Source of the DNA: Blattamonas nauphoetae
Taxonomy: Eukaryota; Preaxostyla; Oxymonadida
Length of the DNA stretch: 64,000 nt
Reading direction: 5' to 3'
Assembly (NCBI GenBank): GCA_033064195.1
Contig: JARBJD010000076.1
Span: 208,047 to 272,046, forward strand
Shown here piece after piece: positions 41,497 through 50,877 of this stretch (its first letter is position 1; every line of letters starts with the position of its first letter). Below the pieces are notes generated by a model that was given only the letters and a program-made list of their open reading frames with translations, was not told where the DNA came from and did no database searches. The position numbers and the translations under genes were made by a program.

Positions 41497-44313
41497 ATGT
41501 CTGATACCAGTTATATAGACGATCCAACGTCAGATTCCATCTCGCACACTCCAATTTTCAAGTATAAAAGACAACGATCATCGATTCAATCCCCAAATGC
41601 AAAGAAAATGCAAGAAAAGCGAAGAGCACGAGCGCTCATGGAGGGCCGTGAGCCCGGGATCGTAGGAAATCCTCCCTATCTGACGAACAGGGAAGAAGAA
41701 ACTCTTCTAGAAGCCATCCAGCGGAGAGAGTTTAATGAAAATTATCCAACATGTAAGAAAGTCCAAAAATTGGTCTGGTTCTTTTTTTGATTATTTTCGA
41801 GGCCTATCGAATTCGACTTCGTCGAGGGACGGTTTCATCAACTCTTCGCTATCCCTGCCGAACGTGGATTTATCGATTCCTAAAACGCCACACGTCCGTT
41901 CGCTCAATCGTACCAACTCCAATCGATGAGGCACGATTCAACGCCTCAACACTCAACAACGTTGTTCCGTTCCTTCAAAAACTACTCAAACTGGTGGAAA
42001 CACATCGCTACCACCCTGATCTCATCCTCCAAATGGATGAGACCAGCCTACAATCCAAAGCATTCCGACCATCAAAGTGTATTGGCTCAACACGAAGCGG
42101 CAATTCTACGTTATCGAAACCAAACCTATCTCCAAGATGACGGCGTTGTTCGTATGCGCCGCCTCCGGCCTCTCTTTCAAAATTCATTTACTCTTTCCCC
42201 CAGATATGGACATACCACGTCTCATTGATTTCAAGTACAGAAAATATACGGTCACCCACACTCCTAGAGGTTGGATGACACAGGAGGCGTTCGCTTGGAT
42301 TCTCAAGACACAAGTGTACCCAGAGATAGAACGTGTCAGACAAGATCACATTGCTGAGCATTACGAACACGAGAAGAGAATGGCGCAGGAGAAGGCAAGT
42401 CCGAAGAAGCGAAGTCCTCGGAAAAGAGTTGAAGGAAGTACAGAAATCGAAATGGATTATGTTCCCTATGCGTGGTTGCCTCTTCAAAAGAAAGGAGAGA
42501 ATGGAAAAGAGAATCGTGACAGAAGGAGGACGTGTCCAGACGACAGAGGCGAAGGAAGGCAGAATGGGGAAACGACGAGTCAGAAGAAAGAGGAGGAAGA
42601 GCAAGTTGAATCGACGAACTTGAGAAAGACGCTGACAGGAAGTGTTGGCGGACAAATGGGACTGATGAGGAACGAACAGACGCTGACAGGAAGTGTTGGC
42701 GGACAAATGGGACTGATGAGGAACGAACAGACGCTGACAGGAAGTGTTGGCGGACAAATGGGACTGATGAGGAACGAACAGACGCTGACAGGAAGTGTTG
42801 GCGGACAAATGGGACTGATGAGGAACGAACAGACGCTGACAGGAAGTGTTGGCGGACAAATGGGACTGATGAGGAACGAACAGACGCTGACAGGAAGTGT
42901 TGGCGGACAAATGGGACTGATGAGGAACGAACAGACGCTGACAGGAAGTGTTGGCGGACAAATGGGACTGATGAGGAACGAACAGACGCTGACAGGAAGT
43001 GTTGGCGGACAAATGGGACTGATGAGGAACGAACAGACGCTGACAGGAAGTGTTGGCGGACAAATGGGACTGATGAGGAACGAACAGACGCTGACAGGAA
43101 GTGTTGGCGGACAAATGGGACTGATGAGGAACGAACAGACGCTGACAGGAAGTGTTGGCGGACAAATGGGACTGATGAGGAACGAACAGACGCTGACAGG
43201 AAGTGTTGGCGGACAAATGGGACTGATGAGGAACGAACAACCATTGATCCAACATCATCCTTTCCTACCTGATTCTCACTTACAGAACCTATCGTCCTCC
43301 GAACGTGCACTTATCATTTTAGACGGTCACAATTCCCGTTCTCAACCTGAACTAATGGCGTGGCTAGCTGCTCGCAACGTTGACGTAATAGTGCTGCCTT
43401 CTCACACATCCGAGTTTCTTCAGCCGTTAGACCAGGTGGTCAACAAAGAATGGAAGAGAGCTCTAAAGGCTGTCAGCCTCCCAAAGAACAAACGGGACCA
43501 GACACAATTGAACACCTTCATGAACCAAATCGACATTGCGGTAACGAAGGCACTTCAAGCTGACTATATCAGAAAAGGGTTTGAAAATGCGGCCTCATCC
43601 TCAGGCCTCCAACAAAAATGCTCAACAGTCTGAGAAATACAGGGCAGTCGTTCGAGGAGTGGAAACAGTCTAGATCCAATCACAACACGGACGATGATGA
43701 GTTCCCAGACAATTCCGACGATTCTCCTGATCCGAATTGGGTCAATCGGATAAAAGCGAGTCATCTTGATGACTGGGACGCATTTCAAGTCGAAGACATC
43801 GACTCAATCAAACCACTCAAACCGTCTGCATCATTTCCAATCAGTGGACATGTTCTCACAGATCAATCTTTCCTTCGTTGTTGGTGTGACCATCTCGCTG
43901 CTCGTGAACGTCTTAAAGATGAGAAAGAATCTGCACGCAGGATCAGAACAGAAAAGAGGAGGGCAATGACGTTCAGGAAGCTTGAAAAGCTCACAGAGAG
44001 ACGTGGAGGCCAGTCCAGTGTGAGTGTGACACGTGAAAGGAAAATTCTTCCGGACGACAGCAGCGAATCTTCTGATTCCTTCAGTCACAATCATGACGAA
44101 GAGTTTGACGATGTAGCTTCGATCCTTGATCCCAATTCCACCGATAATGGCGATTCACTGTCGGGGTCAACAGATGAGAGCGATTCGGAATCCATCTCCA
44201 ATCGAGTAAATCAGTTATTGACCGTAATGCATGGCCGACTACCAGGGAAAAGAAAACTCGTCCTCCAACTTCATTCCTATCTCAGAGTCAAATCTCCACC
44301 AGCAATTCTTTGA
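41497..44313 (+). pseudogene. Pogo-like DDE transposase with an internal 12 x 17-residue repeat
   Basis: The N-terminal part (MSDTSYIDDPTSDS..., basic RKRRARAL-like stretch, ENYPTCKKVQKL) ends at 41768. The reading continues from 41798 (AYRIRLRRGTVSS) after a possible 29-nt GT-AG intron. LILQMDETSLQSKAF holds the first D. A one-base shift near 42075 leads to VYWLNTKRQFYVIETKPISK. Between the first D region and the second (ALIILDGHNSRSQPEL) sits a block of 12 perfect TLTGSVGGQMGLMRNEQ units, about 204 residues. The third D is in FLQPLDQVVNKEWKRAL. After an A-run shift near 43615 comes an acidic C-terminal region (DDDEFPDNSDDSPDPN). At least two frame changes, so probably dead as it stands. Confidence 0.7.
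42629..43240 (+). repeat. 51-bp tandem array (12 units) inside the transposase
   Basis: The unit ACGCTGACAGGAAGTGTTGG plus 31 bases is perfectly repeated and divisible by three, so the frame is kept and each unit encodes 17 residues. The copies look identical, so the expansion is recent or homogenised. Confidence 0.95.
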
Positions 44314-45685
44314 ACGACAGACGCCGAGAACCTCAGACAAGATACATGGTCGATTCTGAAGGGATGATCGTTCTAGACTCAGAAAGCGATTGAGCTCGTT
44401 TGAGCGTCGGTCGATGTCAGCCAACGATGTGACGACACGAAGATCGATGCGCGAGCCACATTCAGACGACTGACAGTCTCTTCATCTCCGGATACCAGTG
44501 AGTAGAGTGAACTGCTGCTTTCCGGGGCAGTGCCGTCAAAGCCCACAGCAGAAGTATGACACTACACCGCTTAAAATCCGTGCCTGGAATTGCTGATGCT
44601 CATCTCTTTCTACGGGGTTATGATTCCAAGGAAAAGGCAATCGTTCAATAGACTTGTTCGGTTGAAACATCTAAGTCAGGCCATATCGCTTCACAGTCTC
44701 TTCAGTCTTTGACATTATAGGTAGCGTTCTCGTCATCGTTGCCAGCAGCATGAATGGAGTAGGTATCCACACTCAGTCGAAGATGATTGTGTGTCGTGTT
44801 GAACGCGGCCAGCAGTTCACCATGTTCTTCGCAGTCAGCAAGAATGTTGAGTCGAGACATTCCGGCGTCGATGCAGTCATCGCGTCCATTCCTCTGTCGT
44901 CAAGTTGTCCATTCCTTCCTGACGAGTCTGAATTATCTTTCACACAATCAGTTTCTGGTCCGCCAAGGAGAGTATTGAGTGTCTCTGTTGCCTCTCGAAT
45001 CCACTCACTCAATCCAACGACTCTTAAACGTCTTTGATTCACACGTGCTCGCTCCAGATTCAATCGCACATGAGGAGTCGATCTCGAACATCCTCAATCT
45101 TCGAGGGAAGACTCTAAAGTCTCATTACAACCAGGTCGTGTCAGGGATCCGAATTAGATTTCGCTGAGCTCGGAGATTGGTGTCTGCATCCCTTTCGTTA
45201 ACCGTTGGGAGGAGGATGAGTTACTGAAGAGTGTGTTTGTTGGAATTGCACGAAGGAGCAATCAAGTCGGACAGGCATGTAATCTGTGCTTTGTCATCCA
45301 GTCCGAATTGAAACTGCTTCGTCAGTTGCGACAGATCGCGCAATTGGGCGAGAACACAGATCATCGATTTCGGAGATTGGTGGCAGTGATCGTGGGATCT
45401 TCGTTTGGGCGGACGAACAGTGACTGCACAAGTTGTATGTGGGAATCAAACGGTGGAATTGTGGCGAACATTTTAATCAAAGAGTCGAGAATGCACGCTC
45501 ACCACCTCACGATATCCTCTCTGGAAAGTCGAGGGATCCCCCTCGCTTCATCGCACACGGATTCACGATGCTGGAGAACCAAGATGTTGGTAGCTTGGAC
45601 TTAAGGTTGCATGATCGCAAGATATGATAGAAAGAATACGTCATTAGGTTATACATCGATTTAAAGGAAATGAGACGCATCACTT
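44314..45685. other. Cargo-like stretch in pogo-like element 2, content unknown
   Basis: Only moderate open frames (e.g. 44750-45037 plus, 45233-45604 plus) without recognisable motifs. The dinucleotide look resembles the surrounding host sequence. It may be captured host DNA or a decayed gene. Confidence 0.3.
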
Positions 45686-45686
45686 C

Positions 45687-47640
45687 ATGTTTCCACGTGT
45701 CGCCCTTCGTCCTCGTCCGCAAACTCATGTTTCCACGCGTCGCACTTCGTCCTCGTCCGCAAACTCATGTTTCCACCCGTCGCCCTTCGTCCTCGTCCGC
45801 AAACTCATGTTTCCATGCGTTGCCCTTCGTCCTCGTCCGCAAACTCATGTTTCCATGCGTTGCCCTTCGTCCTCGTCCGCAAACTCATGTTTCCATGCGT
45901 TGCCCTTCGTCCTCGTCCGCAAACTCATGTTTCCACGCGTTGCCCTTCGTCCTCGTCCGCAAACTCATGTTTCCACGCGTTGCCCTTCGTCCTCGTCCGC
46001 AAACTCATGTTTCCATGCGTTGCCCTTCGTCCTCGTCCGCAAACTCATGTTTCCACGCGTCGCCCTTCGTCCTCGTCCGCAAACTCATGTTTCCACCCGT
46101 CGCCCTTCGTCCTCGTCCGCAAACTCATGTTTCCATGCGTTGCCCTTCGTCCTCGTCCGCAAACTCATGTTTCCATGCGTTGCCCTTCGTCCTCGTCCGC
46201 AAACTCATGTTTCCATGCGTTGCCCTTCGTCCTCGTCCGCAAATTCATGTTTCCATGCGTTGCCCTTCGTCCTCGTCCGCAAACTCATCTTTCCACGCGT
46301 CGCCCTTCGTCCTCGTCCGCAAACTCATGTTTCCATGCGTTGCCCTTCGTCCTCGTCCGCAAACTCATGTTTCCACCCGACGCCCTTCGTCCTCGTCCGC
46401 AAACTCATGTTTCCATGCGTTGCCCTTCGTCCTCGTCCGCAAACTCATGTTTCCACGCGTTGCCCTTCGTCCTCGTCCGCAAACTCATCTTTCCACGCGT
46501 TGCCCTTCGTCCTCGTCCGCAAACTCATGTTTCCATGCGTTGCCCTTCGTCCTCGTCCGCAAACTCATGTTTCCATGCGTCGCCCTTCGTCCTCGTCCGC
46601 AAACTCATGTTTCCATGCGTTGCCCTTCGTCCTCGTCCGCAAACTCATGTTTCCACGCGTTGCCCTTCGTCCTCGTCCTTAAACTCATCGTTCCACGCGT
46701 CGCCCTTCGTCCTCGTCCGCAAACTCATGTTTCCACGCGTTGCCCTTCGTCCTCGTCCGCAAACTCATGTTTCCATGCGTTGCCCTTCGTCCTCGTCCGC
46801 AAACTCATCTTTCCACGCGTCGCCCTTCGTCCTCGTCCGCAAACTCATGTTTCCATGCGTTGCCCTTCGTCCTCGTCCGCAAACTCATGTTTCCACCCGT
46901 CGCCCTTCGTCCTCGTCCGCAAACTCATGTTTCCATGCGTTGCCCTTCGTCCTCGTCCGCAAACTCATCTTTCCACGCGTCGCCCTTCGTCCTCGTCCGC
47001 AAACTCATGTTTCCATGCGTTGCCCTTCGTCCTCGTCCGCAAACTCATGTTTCCACCCGACGCCCTTCGTCCTCGTCCGCAAACTCATGTTTCCACGCGT
47101 TGCCCTTCGTCCTCGTCCGCAAACTCATGTTTCCACCCGTCGCCCTTCGTCCTCGTCCGCAAACTCATGTTTCCATGCGTCGCACTTCGTCCTCGTCCGC
47201 AAACTCATGTTTCCATGCGTTGCCCTTCGTCCTCGTCCGCAAACTCATGTTTCCACCCGTCGCCCTTCGTCCTCGTCCGCAAACTCATGTTTCCATGCGT
47301 CGCCCTTCGTCCTCGTCCGCAAACTCATGTTTCCATGCGTTGCCCTTCGTCCTCGTCCGCAAACTCATGTTTCCATGCGTCGCCCTTCGTCCTCGTCCGC
47401 AAACTCATGTTTCCACGCGTTGCCCTTCGTCCTCGTCCTTAAACTCATCGTTCCACGCGTCGCCCTTCGTCCTCGTCCGCAAACTCATGTTTCCACCCGT
47501 CGCCCTTCGTCCTCGTCCGCAAACTCATGTTTCCACGCGTTGCCCTTCGTCCTCGACCGCAAACTCATGTTTCCACGCGTTGCCCTTCGTCCTCGTCCGC
47601 AAACTCATGTTTCCACGCGTTGCCCTTCGTCCTCGTCTGT
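45687..47640. repeat. 40-bp tandem array (about 49 units)
   Basis: The unit is CGCCCTTCGTCCTCGTCCGC plus AAACTCATGTTTCCACGCGT. Variants alternate at CACG/CATG/CACC and CGTC/CGTT. A rare variant, CCTTAAACTCATCG, occurs at 46678 and again at 47438, exactly 19 units apart, showing that blocks of units have been duplicated. Because 40 is not a multiple of three, all plus frames are open. These are not genes. Confidence 0.95.
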
Positions 47641-47762
47641 TCATCACTGCTGTGATCCTTCACATTCATCGTCATCAGCCAATCCTTTCTTCATTCATCT
47701 GTCATTTCTTTTCGGATCATTTCACCCTTTCTTTTCTGTCATTTATCACCTCACTTCATATT

Positions 47763-48012
47763 AAACATGAAAATGAATTACCCAATAACTCTGAAAACCC
47801 ACTTTCTCTCATGATTATCTGCATCTCTTCTCTCATTTTTTCGTGAATGTTGATCGGGCCCATCGTTTTGATCATTCCATAGTAAATCATCTTTTTCTCA
47901 GGCTGGAGGAATTTGTCAACTCTATCATTTCACACTATTGATATTCGCCATGTTCTTTATCAAATCAGAGAAAAGCACTAATTGTTGACATGGAACTAAT
48001 TGGTGACACCAC
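47763..48012 (-). repeat. Right long terminal inverted repeat of pogo-like element 2
   Basis: Reverse complement of 41177-41427, ending ...GGTGACACCAC directly before the TA duplication. Confidence 0.92.
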
Positions 48013-48379
48013 TATGAGGTAGAATTTGAACTGGTGGGGATGATGTTGTCATTGTTCAGTTGATGGAGGAGAGGAAGCCTGATGTCAAAAGAAAGATGAT
48101 GTTGAGTGACAGTTGGTTTTTCACAAACGGTGAAGAGGCTGAAAGCGACAATGGACAAGATAAAAGCAGTTCTTGACTTGGCGAGGTGGAAAGCTCAAAT
48201 AAGGGAATGTTGGGATCCGAACAGTGAGAGGAAGCAAATATTGACATGGAAATCCACAAACTCACCTATTTCTTGTTCATTGAAGACATTGTATTGAGGA
48301 GGTAAGATCTGACCCTTTTAATTAATCTGAAGTGACACTGACCGCGACTTTTGGCCGGTCAGCCATGCCTACTAATATC

Positions 48380-48695
48380 ACATTATTATCGACGAACCTT
48401 GGAATTTATTCTTCATATGCCTGTATTTCTCACGATCCCAAGTTGTCTCGCATTCTTCGAAGAAAATCACTCAATCTATTGGTTTCTGCATTCAATGATT
48501 GATGTCCAACGGGAGTGGAACCAAACAAGGGGAGATGTGCGATAGATGGGAAAGAAAGTCCATGGAATGTTGAGAATGGAGGGCATCGAAGATTTGATGG
48601 AACAGTTTCTGAAAAACGGTCAAAATCCATCCACAGGAAGTCATGGTGTTGCCGAATCGATCAAATTGAGCAACCTGCATGGCCTGAACCTCTGA
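48380..48695 (+). pseudogene. Copy E, 3' part
   Basis: Continues copy E after the hAT-like element: HYYRRTLEFILHMPVFLTIP, SCLAFFEENHSIYWFLHSMI, VQREWNQTRGDVR, a TAG at 48543 in place of glutamine, then MGKKVHGMLRMEGIEDLMEQ and LSNLHGLNL. The final codons differ from other copies, with a TGA two or three codons early. The 3' segment (LFVCDLCRLWHHLIVRFS) follows at 48712. Confidence 0.7.
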
Positions 48696-48711
48696 TATAA
48701 GGAATAACGAC

Positions 48712-48815
48712 AGACAGGAACCAGCAATCATCTCGAACATTTTCTGCCTTCTGTTGGACAAAAACACTGTTTGTGTGTGATCTTTGTCGGCTCTGGCATC
48801 ACCTCATTGTGCGGT
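48712..48815 (+). other. Conserved 3' segment after copy E
   Basis: CAGACAGGAACCAGCAATCA through TTTGTGTGTGATCTTTGTCG and CATCACCTCATTGTG, colinear with the segments after genes A-D. Confidence 0.6.
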
Positions 48816-49400
48816 TTTCCTTAACTGGGATGGACAATCCAATCTGCGCTTTTCAAAAGCTCCAATTGCAATCGTTTTTTTGCATTCTAATCTTCTGTTC
48901 CATCGGCACTCTTTTCAAGCTCGTCAATGCTGGCATTACTGCTCAGCTCGTCATCTGCCTCCACGTCCCCACGCTCTCGTTCGCAGGAGTTGGCATGATT
49001 CACACACACTCTCCCCTCATTCTGGTCATGGAATGCTTGTAATCTGTCGTGCTCATGAACAACTTGCAGTTCGGGACAGTCACCAGTCAATTTGTGATGC
49101 CATCGAAGGGTATCATCGACGTCTGTGAATCATTCATGCTTTGATTGAAGATGCCGAGCAATCGTCTCGTTTTATGTTCCAATTTGTTGAACTCGAACTG
49201 TGCCCTTTTCGTGAGCAAGCAATGGGTGTCTTCCTATCTCTGTCCACATTGCTCGCAATCGCAAAAGCATCGTGATTTCGAGTTGCTGATCCCAATACAT
49301 GGATTGTGGACTCCAACTGAGAGGGATGGCGAAAGACCGACAGCCAAGTCGCATCTGATCACTACTTCACCCTCCTCAGTCAATCCATCCCGTCGCAATT
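48815..49400 (+). pseudogene. Diverged family copy holding a single 35-bp unit
   Basis: Colinear with 29030-29476: FLNWDGQSNLRFSKA, then LFKLVNAGITAQLVICLHVP and FAGVGMIHTHSPLILVMECL. The last part is one copy of the 35-bp unit (ACTCTCCCCTCATTCTGGTC, ATGGAATGCT) that forms the large array at 29.5 kb. Downstream are stretches such as SQFVMPSKGIIDVCESFML for the SETVL..VLVPSEKY block and LLNSNCALFVSKQW. Several frame changes and stops. Confidence 0.5.
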
Positions 49401-49770
49401 GACGAACACGCTTTGACAGTATGGATCAAGTGTGTTGACTTCTCGACACGGAAGGGTGTTGAACTCAATTTGAACGAAAAAACCGATCAATGATTGATGT
49501 ACACATCCCACAAACGCTGTTGATGAGACTGATTAAAAGGGATGAATGAAAGCAGTGCAATCGGCGACCCATGATGTCTGGATCACTTCTTCTGTCTTCT
49601 TGCTTTGCGGTTCATGCACGCATCGTTCTTCCACGAATTGAAGCCAATTTTCCTTTTCTCTCGTTCTCACACATTCTCTTCGTTGATGGATTATATCAGT
49701 CTTCGTCAGTTGCTTTTCGTTTTTTGGATGGTTGTTTCATATTGTTCTCTTTCTTTTCTTTTTTGTGATA
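49401..49770. other. Spacer upstream of gene F
   Basis: No gene recognised. 49420-49500 resembles 16050-16140 upstream of gene C, so this spacer is part of the duplicated unit. A pyrimidine-rich run precedes the shared motif. Confidence 0.4.
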
Positions 49771-49781
49771 ACCCATAACGA
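49771..49781 (+). promoter_or_regulatory. Shared upstream motif of family gene F
   Basis: ACCCATAACGA, 25 nt before the ATG at 49807. Confidence 0.6.
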
Positions 49782-49806
49782 TAGTTTGATCTCAAATTCT
49801 GAAAGA

Positions 49807-50877
49807 ATGACCGCAATTGACATGAAAACAGTCACCTTCTCAAATGCAATACGCTCTGATTTGTCCTCCTCTGATTTGCCATTTTTAGCAGATTGCTTTC
49901 CGTTCCAGAATTGAAGCGAAGATCGTCCCGATTCAATCTTCCAACAAGCAGTTGTCTTTCGATCTCTTGCTGCCACTCTGAAGATTCATCCATCGCTTGA
50001 TGTCTCTCTGGAAGCGAAGGCAGTGAATCTTCTCGAATCTGTGGTTCCAGAGAATACTGAATCAGCAGATTCTTTTCTCCACAGCCTTGGGAGAACGCGT
50101 GATGAATCTTTGACCAGCTTCGTACAGTGCATTGTGGTGCTCATTTATTCTGCCAATCAGGATATCACCACAGCAGCAATGAAGATACTCAATCATCTCC
50201 TGATCGGTTCCACCAAAACCCTCCTTGCCCTCGTCAAAGCGGATATGATCCCGCAACTCGTCATCACTCTCAATCCACTCTCTCTTCCATTTGACGAAGC
50301 AGTCGATATCCACACCTGTCTCATGTCAAACATCAAACCTTCTTTCTGGCTCTCAACTCCGAATGGTCTCGCACGACTCGAAATTAAAGATCACAATGGA
50401 CAACAAGCTGTTCATGAGACAGTTCTGAAGCAAGTTCTCGCCCCTTCGGAGATGTACATTTACCATTTGTGCGTAAACCGTTTTTCGATCATCGATGGGA
50501 GGCAATCCAGGTCTTTTCTGATACTCCTCGCCCATCTCGTCCGAATATGTCCGTATCATCAACCTTCAATGGATTGCATCTTGAATATGTCTGTCATTCT
50601 CACGATTCCAAGTTGTCTCACAATTTTCGAAGATGAAGAGTCAATCTGACGTTTTCTGTTTCACATGAACAGAGCCCAGTGGGAATGGGACAGAAAAAGG
50701 GGAGAAGTGCAACAGATGTGGAAGACAGTGGATCGAATGTCGAGAATGGAGGGCCTCGAAGATGTGATTGAGGAAAAGCTGCACAGCGACCAAAGTCGAA
50801 CATTCGGAAGCTATATTGTTTCCTACTCGATATTATGGAACAACCAGCTGGGCATGAACCTTCCAGAACAGGAATAG
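49807..50877 (+). pseudogene. Helical-repeat family protein, copy F (two in-frame TGA)
   Basis: One uninterrupted frame of 356 codons, the full family length with no indel, from MTAIDMKTVTFSNAIRSDLS to WNNQLGMNLPEQE. It has TGA at 49912 (where other copies have the Trp of FLNW) and at 50647 (where others have Trp, Phe or Tyr). All other family blocks are present: VKADMIPQLVITLNPLSLPF, AVHETVLKQVLAPSEMYIYH, FSIIDGRQSRSFLILLAHLV, SRMEGLEDVIEEKLHSD. Two single-base TGG-to-TGA changes are the simplest reading, making this a young pseudogene. The upstream motif is intact. Confidence 0.7.

Larger units (their letters stand above)
41177..48012 (+). mobile_element. Pogo/Tc1-like DNA transposon 2 (6.8 kb), nested in the hAT-like element
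   Basis: Terminal inverted repeats of about 250 bp start GTGGTGTCACCAATTAGTTC at each end and differ at about one position over the first ~235 bases. A TA duplication flanks them (41175-41176 and 48013-48014). From left to right: transposase (41497-44313) with a 51-bp array, a 1.3-kb stretch of unknown content, and a 40-bp array. Both pogo-like elements here begin GTGG, but the long repeats and the size make this one unusual for the group. The near-identity of the ends argues for recent movement, even though the transposase reading frame is no longer continuous. Confidence 0.9.
39557..48371. mobile_element. hAT-like element (8.8 kb as it stands, about 2 kb without its nested insert)
   Basis: Starts TAGGCATGGCTGACCGG and ends with the reverse complement ...CCGGTCAGCCATGCCTA. 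It is flanked by an exact 8-bp duplication, CTAATATC (39549-39556 and 48372-48379). TA-G termini, GACCGG subterminal repeats and the 8-bp duplication are hAT hallmarks. No hAT transposase is visible. Inside are receptor-like sequence on the minus strand (39767-41059 and perhaps 48056-48265) and the complete pogo-like element 2. It looks like a non-autonomous carrier of host-derived sequence. Confidence 0.85.

Noticed and set aside
42188-43310. Minus-strand frames of 320-360 codons
   Set aside because: They are the reverse reading of the perfect 51-bp array; the plus frame encodes transposase motifs on both sides of the array.
45670-47846. Four long plus-strand frames (330-665 codons) in the 40-bp array
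   Set aside because: All frames are open at once because the 40-bp unit lacks stops; no flanking domain supports any of them.
49912-50649. TGA read as tryptophan (code change), suggested by the two TGA in gene F at aromatic positions
   Set aside because: TGA acts as stop in the ATGA overlap of DIRS element 2 and ends several good ORFs. Gene E has a TAG at Gln and a TGA at a Pro position, and the receptor-like remnant has a TGA at a non-Trp position. Ordinary decay is simpler.
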